The notes beneath the pieces are model-generated. The model was not told the DNA's origin and did not search any database. It saw only the letters and a program-made list of their open reading frames with translations. A stretch of 64,000 bases of DNA from Chloroflexota bacterium (lineage in GTDB: Bacteria; Chloroflexota; Dehalococcoidia; JACPQK01): positions 1 to 64,000 of the forward strand of contig JACPQM010000071.1 in the NCBI GenBank assembly GCA_016190505.1, read 5' to 3'. Both the position numbers and the translations under genes were made by a program. This document shows, piece by piece, positions 25,674 through 34,376 of this stretch; within the stretch, counting starts at the first letter, position 1; every line of letters starts with the position of its first letter.

Positions 25674-26379
25674 GGAACTCAGGGTCCACTTTCTTGAGGT
25701 ATAGCACGTTAGGCCCCGTACCGGTCTCCTTGAGCAGCCGGTATCCTCTGGGATGGGCCATGAGCCGGGAGGCCCGGCTCTGAGGGTCTTTCACGTTGCC
25801 GAAGACCAGGGCGTTGGTCGGGCAAGCCTGGACACAGGCGGGGAGCACCTCACCATCCCGCACCAAGCGGCCCTCCCGGGCTGCCACCCGCTGGCCGCGC
25901 CTTATGCGCTGGACACAGAACATGCACTTTTCCATGATGCCGCGGCTACGCACCGTAACGTCCGGGTTCAGGTAGTTGCGCAGGGACTCGGGCCAGACCG
26001 GTTCCCACCAGTTGAAGAACCGCACCTGGTAGGGGCAGTTGTTGGCGCAGAAGCGCACCCCCACGCAGCGGGGATATACCTGCACGTTTAGCCCCTCTTC
26101 GTTGTGGTGGGTGGCATACACCGGGCACACCGGCTCGCAGGGGGCGTTCTCGCATTGCTGGCAAAGCACGGGTATGAAGCGCGCCTTGATGTTGGGGTAC
26201 TCACCCTCCCAGTAGCGCTCGATACGGATCCACTCCATGGCCCTGCGCCTCAGGAATGACTCCTCGTCGTTGAGAGCGATGTTGTTCTCGGCCTGACAGG
26301 CCACCACACAGGCCTGGCAGCCGGTGCAGCGGTCTATGTCCACCACCATGGTCCACTTGTATTGCGATTCAACCGCCAT
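25666..26379 (-). CDS. actB2: ActB iron-sulfur part as a separate protein
   Basis: 237 aa from ATG at 26379, with GGAAGG 7 nt upstream. Cysteine groups for four clusters: DRCTGCQACVVACQAEN, CQQCENAPCEPVCPV, CVGVRFCANNCPYQ and CMFCVQRI with CVQACPTNAL. The third group has CxxxxC spacing at its start. In many bacteria this domain is the C-terminal half of ActB. It starts right at the natural domain border (YKWTMVVDIDRC), and a repeat lies in the 192-nt gap to the other half. Confidence 0.85.
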   Translation of the reverse strand: MAVESQYKWTMVVDIDRCTGCQACVVACQAENNIALNDEESFLRRRAMEWIRIERYWEGEYPNIKARFIPVLCQQCENAPCEPVCPVYATHHNEEGLNVQVYPRCVGVRFCANNCPYQVRFFNWWEPVWPESLRNYLNPDVTVRSRGIMEKCMFCVQRIRRGQRVAAREGRLVRDGEVLPACVQACPTNALVFGNVKDPQSRASRLMAHPRGYRLLKETGTGPNVLYLKKVDPEFHG

Positions 26380-26428
26380 GTTCCAGCCTTCCAGATGGTC
26401 CCCCAATCGTGGATTGGGAATTCCCTTT

Positions 26429-26517
26429 CGTCATTGCGAGCGAAGCGAAGTCCCGACGTGTCGGGACCCATGGCAGCGTCCGTGGGTTGCTTCGTCGCTC
26501 TGCTCCTCGCAATGACA
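26429..26517. repeat. Inverted repeat (family D) with nested family B palindrome
   Basis: CGTCATTGCGAG at the left and CTCGCAATGACACG at the right form outer arms; GTCCCGACGTGTCGGGAC (26450-26467) is nested inside. The element sits between the two actB genes. Related elements lie at 18540-18622 and near position 90. Confidence 0.65.
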
Positions 26518-26571
26518 CGAGAACCAACCAATTCACCTGAAGGGTTAGTTTGTTGAAACTGGACTTACGGA

Positions 26572-28851
26572 TCACGGGCGGGTGACCTCGATAACCTCGG
26601 AGCCGGGCACCTGGGCAGCGAACATCGTGCCCTCGAACTTGGGAATGGGCTGGCGGCGTCCGGCCTTCACCAGGCGCACCCGGGTGGCCGCCCAGGCCAG
26701 GGCGCCGTTCTCTCGGTCCTCCAGCGGGGCCAGGATAGACAATATGTTAGCACCCCGGCCCTGAGCATAGCGGCCGTAGCTGGAGTGCCCTTGCCCTAGG
26801 GGGACAGCCACCACCTCCGGCGGCAGGGCGGGGTTCACATAGACGGCAGCCTCCACCCGTCCCTGAGGCGACTCAACGGAGACCACGGTCCCCTCTTCCA
26901 GGTCATTCTGTCGGGCGGTCTGGCGGCCAACCTCCACCCAGGTCTGCCAGGCAACAGAGGTTATGGGGTCCGGAGTCGCCTGGAGCCAGGGAAGGTGGGC
27001 GCCACGGCCATCGCCCAGGGAGTGGGAGGCGAAGGGGACGAGATGCAGGGGAAACTCGTGAGGGTCGCCGGCGAACTCCGGAGTTGGGGCCTGCGTGGGC
27101 AACAACTGAGGCTGGGGCAGAGGGCCGGTGTAGCGGTCCGACGCATCCCACCAGCCGCCGTTCTGGAGCGCCCGGTTCCAGAACGCCTCGATGTTGGCCT
27201 CCACGATGGAACCGCGGCCCAGTGAGTGGAGCTCCCTGGCCCCATCCCGCACCATGTCACGGTAGGTCTTCCAGGGCAGGGATTGCTCCATGTCGGACCC
27301 CACCTCCTGGGCCAGCACCAGCAGGACGTCCGCGAAGCCGCGCGTATCGTGCACGGGCAAGACCACGGGCTGTTGATAGCCGACAACCTGGTAACCAGGC
27401 CCCGGCACGGGCACGTCGTCACCCCAGTCCTCCAGGTAGGTGTGCTCGGGGAGCACCAGGTCGGCCAGGGTGGCGGTCTCGTCCATAATTGAGGCAAAGC
27501 TTACCACCAGGGGAATGCGGGCCAGCGCCTCGGCAAAGCCCAGGCTGGTAGGCAGGCTGTACACAGGGTTTACTCCCCGGAACATTATCAGGTTGACCGG
27601 GCGAGGCTGCCCCGTGCGCATCTGCTCAGCCAAACGTCGCCAACTGGCAAAGGGGCTGGGCGGACGCGCGGCGCGGGGCAACTCTTTAGGCGGAACAGGA
27701 TTGAGCGCCATACCGCCAAGGGCGCCCACGCCGCCCGTGAGGAAGTTGAGGGCGTAGATGGCGGTCAGATTGAAGGTGCCATTGGTCTGGGCCGCTGCCG
27801 GGCCGCCGCCGACGGCCAGGCTAGGCCGCTGAGTGGCGAACGCCCGCGCTATCTCCACGATGGTCCCGGCAGGCACTCCGGTAACCGCGGCTGCCCGTTC
27901 CGGCTGGAAGTCACTCAGGGCGTCAGCCCCCCGTCCCCCGGTCATGGCCCGAGCAGCCTCACTATCGGCCAGGCCTTCGGAGATCATGACATAGGCCAAA
28001 GACAGGGCCAGCACCCCCTCCGTCCCTGGACGAACAGGCACCCACCGGTCAGCGTTGGCCCCGGTCATTGAGAAGCGCGGCTCTACCTGCACGAAGGTCC
28101 CCCGTCCCGATTCATCGGGATGGCGGAACTCCCCGTAGCCCAGGCTGTAGCGGACCGGGGAAAGCTCGGTGGACAGGAAGTCGGCGCCAAAGGAAAGGAG
28201 ATAGCGCGTGTTGGCAATGTCAAACTCAGGCAGAACACTAAGCAGGGTATAGGAAGACAGAATCGGAGAAGTCAGCCTGGCCATACTGTCCCATAAGGGG
28301 GTGGACTCTAGCGGCTCCAGGGTCAGGTGCGAGGCCGCGCCGTAGGCACGTACGAAACCGTCCACCAGAGTCGCCAGGCTCCCGCGTAGCGGCTCGGTAG
28401 CCAGCACCACCGTATCAGGCTGCCCCCGCAGCGCCTTGAGCCTGGCCCCCAGCAGGTCCAGGGCGTCGTTCCACGAGATGGGTGAGAACTGGCCGGTGGC
28501 CCGGTCCCTGCGCAGGGGCCCGGTGACGCGGTCCGGGTGGTACAGGGCCTGGACCCCCGCCTGGCCCCGGGCGCAGAGCTTGCCCCGGTTGATGGGGTAG
28601 TCCGGGTTGCCCTCTATTTTCTTGGCCCGCCCCTCCATCACCCGCACTATGACGCCGCACCCTGCCGGGCACTGACGGCAGACGGTGGCGTACCAGTTAT
28701 CGGCGCCGGTGACCAGGTCCTCGGGCATCCGGACCGGGCTTTCCACCAGCAGCTCCCGCTTGGGTACGGCACAACCGGCGAAGACCACGGCGCCCAGGGC
28801 CGACGTGGCGGCGGCCTTGAGGAACTGGCGACGGTCCATCCCTGTGCTCAT
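26572..28851 (-). CDS. actB1: ActB molybdopterin-oxidoreductase-like part as a separate protein
   Basis: 759 aa from ATG at 28851, with GAGGA 4 nt upstream and 7 nt after actA. N-terminal Tat signal DRRQFLKAAATSALG ending near VVFAGCA. One [4Fe-4S] motif CRQCPAGC...KLCARG, then the DMSO-reductase-like fold (LVLPEHTYLEDWGDDVP). ActB proteins keep this fold but are known to lack molybdenum; whether that is true here needs comparison. A GTCCCGATTCATCGGGAT palindrome lies inside the gene at 28104-28121 and is translated as part of FRHPDESGRG. Confidence 0.88.
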   Translation of the reverse strand: MSTGMDRRQFLKAAATSALGAVVFAGCAVPKRELLVESPVRMPEDLVTGADNWYATVCRQCPAGCGVIVRVMEGRAKKIEGNPDYPINRGKLCARGQAGVQALYHPDRVTGPLRRDRATGQFSPISWNDALDLLGARLKALRGQPDTVVLATEPLRGSLATLVDGFVRAYGAASHLTLEPLESTPLWDSMARLTSPILSSYTLLSVLPEFDIANTRYLLSFGADFLSTELSPVRYSLGYGEFRHPDESGRGTFVQVEPRFSMTGANADRWVPVRPGTEGVLALSLAYVMISEGLADSEAARAMTGGRGADALSDFQPERAAAVTGVPAGTIVEIARAFATQRPSLAVGGGPAAAQTNGTFNLTAIYALNFLTGGVGALGGMALNPVPPKELPRAARPPSPFASWRRLAEQMRTGQPRPVNLIMFRGVNPVYSLPTSLGFAEALARIPLVVSFASIMDETATLADLVLPEHTYLEDWGDDVPVPGPGYQVVGYQQPVVLPVHDTRGFADVLLVLAQEVGSDMEQSLPWKTYRDMVRDGARELHSLGRGSIVEANIEAFWNRALQNGGWWDASDRYTGPLPQPQLLPTQAPTPEFAGDPHEFPLHLVPFASHSLGDGRGAHLPWLQATPDPITSVAWQTWVEVGRQTARQNDLEEGTVVSVESPQGRVEAAVYVNPALPPEVVAVPLGQGHSSYGRYAQGRGANILSILAPLEDRENGALAWAATRVRLVKAGRRQPIPKFEGTMFAAQVPGSEVIEVTRP

Positions 28852-28858
28852 CCGGTCC

Positions 28859-29392
28859 TCAATAGTGACATACAGAGCACTCGGTGGGCGCCCCGCGCTG
28901 ACGGTGGCAGGCCAGGCAATCGCCCATCCTGAGGGTGATGGCCTGGCGTACCCGGGGCATGTTCCCCACGTCACCGTGGCACGTGGCGCAGGTAATCCCG
29001 CCCCGGATGTGTGGCTCGTGGACGAAATGCACCGAGTCCGGAACGCGGTGGACGCGCATCCAGTCAATGGGCCTCTCGTCCGCCCAGGCCGCCGCCAGCT
29101 TTTGCACCTCAGGATTGTCCCTGCCGATCAGCCGGTGGCAGAACATGCACTGCTCCACGGACGGTATGCCAGCCGTCGCGCCCGTCTCCACGGTCCGGTG
29201 ACAAAAGACGCACTCAAGGCCAGCTACATCCTTGGAGACATGGGGGATGTGGGAGAAGGCGATGGGCTGCTCCGGCGCCTGCCCAAACCCCAAGGCACGG
29301 GGAACAAACATGACCGCCAGGACAATAACGATGATGAAAAGCAGGCCGGCCCCCGCCAGCCCGAGCGTCCACTTGCTGCGCACTAGCCCCAT
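28859..29392 (-). CDS. actA: Alternative complex III subunit ActA (pentahaem cytochrome c)
   Basis: 177 aa from ATG at 29392 (AGAGG upstream). One N-terminal membrane anchor (LLFIIVIVLAVMFV) and five haem c sites: CVFCH, CMFCH, CATCH, CLACH and CSVCH. Five haems and one anchor is the ActA signature. The protein faces outward and relays electrons from the ActB side to ActE. Confidence 0.92.
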   Translation of the reverse strand: MGLVRSKWTLGLAGAGLLFIIVIVLAVMFVPRALGFGQAPEQPIAFSHIPHVSKDVAGLECVFCHRTVETGATAGIPSVEQCMFCHRLIGRDNPEVQKLAAAWADERPIDWMRVHRVPDSVHFVHEPHIRGGITCATCHGDVGNMPRVRQAITLRMGDCLACHRQRGAPTECSVCHY

Positions 29393-29420
29393 TGGCCTCT
29401 GCCCGGGACCAGCCGGGACA

Positions 29421-29711
29421 CTATATCCACCACCGCGGCCAGAACCTGTCAATGATCCCGGCCGCTTGCACTACGGCCCCCAGAGCCACCAGGTAGGCCA
29501 CAAAGGCAACGGCGGCCACGAAGTACAGGGGTGCCCGTAGCTTCTCAGCACGGGCCGGGAGCTCGCCAGAAGTGACCAGTGAGGGTATCACCGCCAGGGA
29601 AAGTAAAAGGCTGCCGCCAAAGACCACCACCAGCGGCAACAGGAGCCACAGGGCGCGCATCAGGTCGCTGATGCCCGCCCAGGAGTCACCGGTTACTATG
29701 CCTGGGTCCAT
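29421..29711 (-). CDS. Small membrane protein heading the act operon
   Basis: 96 aa from ATG at 29711. Two hydrophobic helices (LLLPLVVVFGGSLLLSLAV and LYFVAAVAFVAYLVALGAVV). It begins the transcription unit just before actA. No family recognised; it may be an assembly or stabilising subunit of the complex. Confidence 0.6.
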   Translation of the reverse strand: MDPGIVTGDSWAGISDLMRALWLLLPLVVVFGGSLLLSLAVIPSLVTSGELPARAEKLRAPLYFVAAVAFVAYLVALGAVVQAAGIIDRFWPRWWI

Positions 29712-29857
29712 CTCTCTCCACTGAGAACAGCCACACCAAGCGGCTGCTCGCCCATAAGGCAAGCAGCCCAAACAAACAGGACGGAGCGGCAGCCAGGATA
29801 ACTAATACAAAGACTCAAGACTACTTGCTACCGCTTCCGTCTCAAGGCACGCTTGTT

Positions 29858-29886
29858 TTTTAACACATCCCTGGCGCCCCCGTCAA
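29858..29886 (-). promoter_or_regulatory. Candidate promoter of the act operon
   Basis: On the - strand TTGACG (29886-29881), a 17-nt spacer and TTAAAA (29863-29858). It lies about 150 nt upstream of the first gene. The region 29712-30002 holds no gene. Confidence 0.35.
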
Positions 29887-30002
29887 GCACTTTTATCACA
29901 GACACGCGTAGATTGGAACTATCTGAAGTACGAGTTCCGACTGCTTGAATAAACAGCGTCGCGCCTTGACTGCCCCCGAAGGGTGACGGCCAGCCAGGCG
30001 CA

Positions 30003-30656
30003 CTAGGGTCTGACCTCGGGCCCAGCCAGCCCCCGGCGGGCGGCATAGGCCACCACCTGTGCCCGGTTCTCCAGGTGCAGCGTGTCCAGGATGTTGCGGA
30101 GGTGGTACTTGACGGTGTTGTCGCTGATGTAAAGGGCAGCGGCCACCTCCTTATTGGTGCGGCCCTGCGCCACCAGGCTCAACACCTCGGCCTCCCGCTC
30201 GCTGAGGGCGTTGGAGCTTTCCTCGGGTCTCTTGCCCTTGGCCAGGCGAGAGAACTCGTCCAACATGTGGGCCGCCATGCGAGGGGAGATCGCCGCCTCA
30301 CCTCGCTCCACGCCTGCCAGCAGCGCGAAAAAGGCATCCGCCTTGAGGTCCTTGAGCAAGTACCCCTGCGCCCCGCTCTTTATGGCCTCAAAGAGGTCGG
30401 CCTCGTCGTCTGAAGCAGTGAGCATCACCACTGTGATGTCGGGCATCTCCGCCTTCAGCAGGCGGGTAGCTGCCACCCCGCCCATGCGAGGCATGCGTAT
30501 GTCCATGAGGACGAGGTCCGGGCGAAGCTCCCTGGCCTTGACCAGCGCCTCCTCGCCGTCGCTGGCCTGGCCCACCACCTGGTATCCCCGGACGCCCAGC
30601 AGGCTGGCCACGCCGTCCCGGAACAGGTTGTGGTCGTCAACGATGAGCACCCTCAT
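30003..30656 (-). CDS. NarL/LuxR-type response regulator
   Basis: 217 aa from ATG at 30656. Receiver domain: acidic pair in VLIVDDHNLFRDG, phosphoacceptor Asp in PDLVLMDIRMP, Thr in VVMLTAS and Lys in GYLLKD. C-terminal LuxR helix-turn-helix: LSEREAEVLSLVAQGRTNKE then NTVKYHLRNIL. It overlaps the sensor kinase gene by 4 nt. Its position between the act operon and the second electron-transfer module suggests it controls one or both. Confidence 0.92.
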   Translation of the reverse strand: MRVLIVDDHNLFRDGVASLLGVRGYQVVGQASDGEEALVKARELRPDLVLMDIRMPRMGGVAATRLLKAEMPDITVVMLTASDDEADLFEAIKSGAQGYLLKDLKADAFFALLAGVERGEAAISPRMAAHMLDEFSRLAKGKRPEESSNALSEREAEVLSLVAQGRTNKEVAAALYISDNTVKYHLRNILDTLHLENRAQVVAYAARRGLAGPEVRP

Positions 30657-32038
30657 GGCCGCCCGTTCCCCCCTTTCACCGGGATGTCTACGATCACCCT
30701 GGTGCCTCCGCCTGGCCTGGCGTCCAGATTGAAGCTCGCGCCAATGGAAGCAGCCCGCTCCTGCATAGAGCGCAGGCCGAAGTGCGGCCACTGGCCACGG
30801 GAGAGGTGGGTAGGGTCGAAGCCCCGGCCATCGTCGGCCACCACCAGGCGGCAGTTGCCATCTTCGAAGGAGAAAGAGACCTCGGCCCGGCGGGCCTGGG
30901 CGTGTTTGCGCACGTTGGCCAGGGACTCCTGGACAATGCGCAGGAGCTGTAGCTCCGCCTCGGGGCTGAAGGGCACCGGCCCTCCACGCACAACGAACTC
31001 GGCGCTGATGCCGGACAGATCTCCGAAGCGGTGGACGTAGTCCCGCAGCCCATCCATCAAGGGGCGCTCCCGCGTGTCGCTGCGCAGCGCCAGTATGGCC
31101 TCGCGAACGTCAGCGTAGGTCTCCCGGGCCGATGCCTCCAGTTGCTCCAGATGGCGTGCTGCCTCCGCGGCCTGTCCGGCCTGGAGCAGTTCCTTGACCG
31201 CCTGGGCCTTGGTGTTGACATAGCCCAGCACTTGGGCCAGGCCGTCGTGCATCTCCCGGGCGATGCGCTCCCGTTCGGTGAGCACCGCCAGAGTGCGCAC
31301 CTCTTCGTGTAACCGGGCGTTCTCCACCGCCACAGCGATGTGCTCCGCCATGATCTCCAGCAGGCGGAGCTCTTCGTCAGAGGCGAGGGACCTGGCATCG
31401 CGGGCGCCCACTGCCAGAACACCAGTTACCCGCTCTCCACGACGCAAAGGTAGTGCGTAGAGGCTTTGGAAACCGGAGTCCCTGATCCTCTGCCCGAGAA
31501 AGCGCTCATCCTGCGCCAGGTCATGGGTCAGTATGCGCTCACTGGTGCTAGCCACCAGGCCCGCATAGCCCTCCCCTGGCGACAAATGGGCGCCTCCGGC
31601 GAAAGGCCTCTCACCCTTGGGGTGGTGGTGGCCCAACACCAGGCTCCCATCCTTGTCGTCCACCAGCCAGACCTCCGCCTCCTCCGCCGAGGTCGTGCCC
31701 ACCATGGCCTCCAGGGCCGACCCCAGCACCGCGCTCAGCTCCAGGGACTTGTTGGCCGCCCGTTCCACCCAGAGCAGGGCCTCCATCTCTTTGGTCCGCT
31801 GCTCCAGGCGCGTGTTCTGCTCCATGACGTGCCGCTCGATGCGGTGGAAGACCTGGAACACGAAGAAGGAGAATGGGACGATCCCCGCCACCATGAGCGT
31901 AGCCAGGATCAGGTGTTCCTGTTGGTGGCTGAAAAGGGCGGCCCGGTGCGGGAAATAGCTCAGCACACTCAGCCCCACCACGAAAACGGAGGGGACGAGG
32001 ATCGTCAGAGCCAGAAGCCGGTTGAGATTCATGCCCAT
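30653..32038 (-). CDS. Membrane sensor histidine kinase (GAF, HisKA_3; NarX/DesK-like)
   Basis: 461 aa. Two membrane helices near the N-terminus (LALTILVPSVFVVGLSVL and LATLMVAGIVPFSFFVFQV) with a very short outside loop, then a coiled segment, a GAF domain (about 115-250) and the HisKA_3 dimerisation helix with the phosphorylated His in REMHDGLAQVLG. The ATPase part ends VVADDGRGFDPTHLSRGQWPH. With no sizeable outside sensor, the signal is probably sensed by the GAF domain or the membrane. It is the partner of the overlapping regulator. Confidence 0.92.
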   Translation of the reverse strand: MGMNLNRLLALTILVPSVFVVGLSVLSYFPHRAALFSHQQEHLILATLMVAGIVPFSFFVFQVFHRIERHVMEQNTRLEQRTKEMEALLWVERAANKSLELSAVLGSALEAMVGTTSAEEAEVWLVDDKDGSLVLGHHHPKGERPFAGGAHLSPGEGYAGLVASTSERILTHDLAQDERFLGQRIRDSGFQSLYALPLRRGERVTGVLAVGARDARSLASDEELRLLEIMAEHIAVAVENARLHEEVRTLAVLTERERIAREMHDGLAQVLGYVNTKAQAVKELLQAGQAAEAARHLEQLEASARETYADVREAILALRSDTRERPLMDGLRDYVHRFGDLSGISAEFVVRGGPVPFSPEAELQLLRIVQESLANVRKHAQARRAEVSFSFEDGNCRLVVADDGRGFDPTHLSRGQWPHFGLRSMQERAASIGASFNLDARPGGGTRVIVDIPVKGGNGRP

Positions 32039-32062
32039 CGCGTGCCGCCGCCTCGGTACATA

Positions 32063-32479
32063 CTAGCATACTTGCGCCAGGGCGCGGCCAGAAACGCAGG
32101 CCGCCACCACATGCTGGAGAGAAAGGGCCTCGCCCTCCTCAATGGCCAGCTTGATCACGGGGAGGAAATGCTCGGCGGCCAATGGCCACTCCAGGCCGTG
32201 CACGGTCACTGTCCCCACAGGCCGGTCCGGGCTTATGCGGAGGACGGCCGCCCCGGGGAACCGGGCCAGGATAGGCCGCACAATGTCCCCGGGCAGGCCT
32301 CGCTCCAGAACGAGTATGGGCGGTACACCATCGGCCCAGCCCTTGAGCCCCACGGCGTCGAACACCGGCCGGTCAAGGCGCGGCAGGGCACGCTTTCTTA
32401 GCAAGGCGGCCACCGCATCCCCCAGGAGCCTGGTGCTGTAAATGACAAGCACCCGGCCACCAATGCTGTCAGCGTACAC
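32063..32479 (-). CDS. Degenerate receiver-like protein upstream of the sensor kinase
   Basis: 138 aa, GTG start. The order of elements recalls a receiver domain: RVLVIYSTRLLGDAVAALLR where regulators have VLIVDDH, and PPILVLERGLPGD where they have the Asp-phosphorylation loop. The acidic pair is missing and Asp is replaced by Glu, so phosphorylation is unlikely. It lies 24 nt before the kinase gene on the same strand and may tune the system. This is a pattern-based call. Confidence 0.45.
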   Translation of the reverse strand: MYADSIGGRVLVIYSTRLLGDAVAALLRKRALPRLDRPVFDAVGLKGWADGVPPILVLERGLPGDIVRPILARFPGAAVLRISPDRPVGTVTVHGLEWPLAAEHFLPVIKLAIEEGEALSLQHVVAACVSGRALAQVC

Positions 32480-32585
32480 TCTAGAGTATGCTCCTCTGGC
32501 TCTGCCCCCAAAAGACGAGCGGGGCGGTTGCCCGCCCCAGCGCCAGCCCTACCGACCTGATGAATCGGTCTTCTGCCATCAGTCC

Positions 32586-33179
32586 TTAATGGCTAGCCTC
32601 GTCCATATGGCCCTTGTCCGCTCCCATGTGGCCCATGCCCGCGAGCGGGGCTACTTCCAGCTTTCCCACCATGCCTGCCTCCCGGTGACCGGGGACCGAG
32701 CAGTAGTAGGCGAACTCGCCAGCCCGGTCTGCCACGAAGACCAGGCTGGTAGTGGCGCCCATGGTCTCCAGGTGGCCACTGTGTGCCATTCCATCTATGA
32801 CCCAGTCATGCTCCACCGCCTCTTTGTTGGTCAGGTTGATGCGGACCAGGTCCCCCTGTTTCACTTCCAAGTGGGGGTTCTTGGCCTCCCCGGTGCCTTC
32901 AAAACCGGTGATATGCATTGCCAGGGCGAACTCGGCGTCAGGCGCCACCCGCTTCAGGAGCGTACCTACTATCTTCTGTTGCTGGGAGACCTCCTGCTCC
33001 AGGTGCTCGTTGGCCTCTTGCAGCTCCCCTACCTGGGTGCGCAAGACCAGCAACTGCTTCTGCAAGTCGCCCAGACCTCCGGCCTCGGCCTGACCGCGGC
33101 CTTCCAGGGCAAACACCAGGCCACCAGCCACTACCGCCAGAGCAACCACGGCAACGGCGATAAACGTTATGCCTTTCAT
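32586..33179 (-). CDS. Membrane-anchored cupredoxin with coiled-coil stem
   Basis: 197 aa from ATG at 33179, with AAGGAGG 8 nt upstream. N-terminal anchor (FIAVAVVALAVVAGGLVFAL), a coiled coil of about 45 residues (LQKQLLVLRTQVGELQEANE), then a cupredoxin with ligands His in VEHDWV, Cys and His in YYCSVPGHREAGM, and that Met. The tail is His/Met-rich (GMGHMGADKGHMDEASH), which may bind extra copper. It is the last gene of the second electron-transfer cluster and likely takes electrons from the dihaem cytochrome. Confidence 0.85.
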   Translation of the reverse strand: MKGITFIAVAVVALAVVAGGLVFALEGRGQAEAGGLGDLQKQLLVLRTQVGELQEANEHLEQEVSQQQKIVGTLLKRVAPDAEFALAMHITGFEGTGEAKNPHLEVKQGDLVRINLTNKEAVEHDWVIDGMAHSGHLETMGATTSLVFVADRAGEFAYYCSVPGHREAGMVGKLEVAPLAGMGHMGADKGHMDEASH

Positions 33180-33203
33180 CGTTTGTTCCTCCTTACCCCA
33201 ACT

Positions 33204-33219
33204 GTGTGATTGTTCACAC
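33204..33219. promoter_or_regulatory. Inverted repeat resembling a CRP/FNR-family operator
   Basis: GTGTGA-TTGT-TCACAC, perfect 6-nt arms with a 4-nt gap, about 25 nt upstream of the cupredoxin start codon. The half-sites resemble CRP (TGTGA), while the 4-nt spacing is like FNR boxes. Confidence 0.4.
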
Positions 33220-33350
33220 CTCCCAGTTTGCACCTGATGCGGGCCGGCCACACGCCCCACTGGGGTGGTTGCGTGTGCCCGTGGGGATAGTTCTCAGCCT
33301 ACCCATGTGGATAGGCCCGAGTTAGCGGTTTGGGTTTCCAGCCGCAAAAT

Positions 33351-33390
33351 GGTCCGCCGGCAACGTGGCCTTCCACATTGCCGGCGGACC
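33351..33390 (-). terminator. Strong hairpin between cytochrome c and cupredoxin genes
   Basis: 18-nt arms with one mismatch (GGTCCGCCGGCAA...TTGCCGGCGGACC) and a 4-nt loop. On the - strand it is followed by ATTTTG, a short T-run, so it can act as an intrinsic or partial terminator after the cytochrome gene. Confidence 0.5.
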
Positions 33391-33396
33391 GATTGC

Positions 33397-33426
33397 AGGG
33401 GCGCCCCGATGTATCGGGGCACCCTT
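33397..33426. repeat. Family A hairpin
   Basis: AGGGGCGCCCCGAT-GTATCGGGGCACCCTT lies just beyond the cytochrome c stop codon and is nearly the same as the repeat at 5433-5466. Confidence 0.6.
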
Positions 33427-33428
33427 GC

Positions 33429-34376
33429 CTATTGGCGAAGCGAGCGTACGAAGGCGATCACGTTGGCCAGCTCCTGGTCGCTCAGCCTGGTCGAGTCGTA
33501 GCCGTCCATGTCCCCCGAGCCCTTGCGCAGATACTGGGCAAGAGCCTCGTCGGTAGCGTACTTCTCCGCCATCTTGGCCGTGTTTATGGCTGGGGCCAGG
33601 TCGCCCACGCCACCGCCGTCTTTCCCATGGCAGCGGGAGCACTTGCTGGTGGTATACAGCTCCTTGCCGCTGGTGACGTCACCCTTGAGCGCCGCCGGAG
33701 TAGGCGTAGGCGTCGGCGCCGGCGTTGCTGTAGGAACGGGAGCTGGAGTCGGGGCCGGCTCCGCCGGGGCGCCCGGGGTGGCCCCCGGCCCTGGAGTGGG
33801 GGTGGGCGCAGGAGTGGGGGTGGGCGCCGGCGTCGCCGTTGGCGGTGGCGTCGGGGTGGGCGCCGGCGTCGCCGTTGGCGGTGGCGTCGGGGTGGGCGCC
33901 GGCGTGGGAGTCGGGGTCGGCGTAGGCTTGGGCACTATCGAGCCCTGCGACTGCAACCAACTGGCGATCTGCTCCACGTGGTCGTCGGGCAGGTCTTCCT
34001 TGGCATATTCAGGCATGCCCCCGGGGCCGGACCGGACCATCAAGCGGACCTGTCCCACGGTATTGGGCTCCATGGGCGCCCACGAGCTGCCCTTGCCATC
34101 AAGCCCATGGCAGCTCGCGCAGCCGTAGGATACATAGTAGGCCTTGCCCGCGTGTACTTCCAGGCGAGTCAACGCATTGTGGGACCACGGGATAGGGGCG
34201 TTGGCGCCAACGTAGGCGGCAACGGAGCGGTCGTAGCCCTTGGCGGTAACCAGGCCCGAGTTGAGGTGGGTCCCGCTGAGATCGCCCCACGGCCTCAGGA
34301 TAATGCCGATGATGAGGGCCAGGGCCAGCGCCAGCACCAGGGTGAAGGCCAGTACCGGTACTATTGGCTTAGACAT
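33429..34376 (-). CDS. Dihaem cytochrome c with long Pro/Thr linker
   Basis: 315 aa. N-terminal anchor ([19 protein letters not shown]). First haem site CASCH in [16 protein letters not shown], second CSRCH in [16 protein letters not shown]. Between the two domains (about 150-235) is a PTP/APT linker encoded partly by a tandem 36-bp repeat. It overlaps the Ig-like gene by 8 nt. It should be an outside electron carrier of this module. Confidence 0.88.
   Translation of the reverse strand: MSKPIVPVLAFTLVLALALALIIGIILRPWGDLSGTHLNSGLVTAKGYDRSVAAYVGANAPIPWSHNALTRLEVHAGKAYYVSYGCASCHGLDGKGSSWAPMEPNTVGQVRLMVRSGPGGMPEYAKEDLPDDHVEQIASWLQSQGSIVPKPTPTPTPTPAPTPTPPPTATPAPTPTPPPTATPAPTPTPAPTPTPGPGATPGAPAEPAPTPAPVPTATPAPTPTPTPAALKGDVTSGKELYTTSKCSRCHGKDGGGVGDLAPAINTAKMAEKYATDEALAQYLRKGSGDMDGYDSTRLSDQELANVIAFVRSLRQ
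33822..33905. repeat. 36-bp tandem repeat inside the cytochrome linker
   Basis: Two identical 36-bp units (33822-33857 and 33858-33893) and the first 12 bp of a third. They encode the [11 protein letters not shown] part of the linker, so linker length may vary between strains. Confidence 0.85.

Noticed and set aside
26380-26406. Longer start of the ActB iron-sulfur gene at 26406
   Set aside because: Poor upstream sequence; the ATG at 26379 has GGAAGG 7 nt upstream and begins near the family border. Not fully excluded.
28852-29067. 72-residue N-terminal extension of the actB1 frame
   Set aside because: It overlaps the actA coding sequence and would bury the Tat signal, which must be at the N-terminus.
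21869-29711. Cluster as a polysulfide or DMSO reductase
   Set aside because: The pentahaem ActA, DUF3341 ActD, two NrfD subunits and ActE together are specific to alternative complex III.
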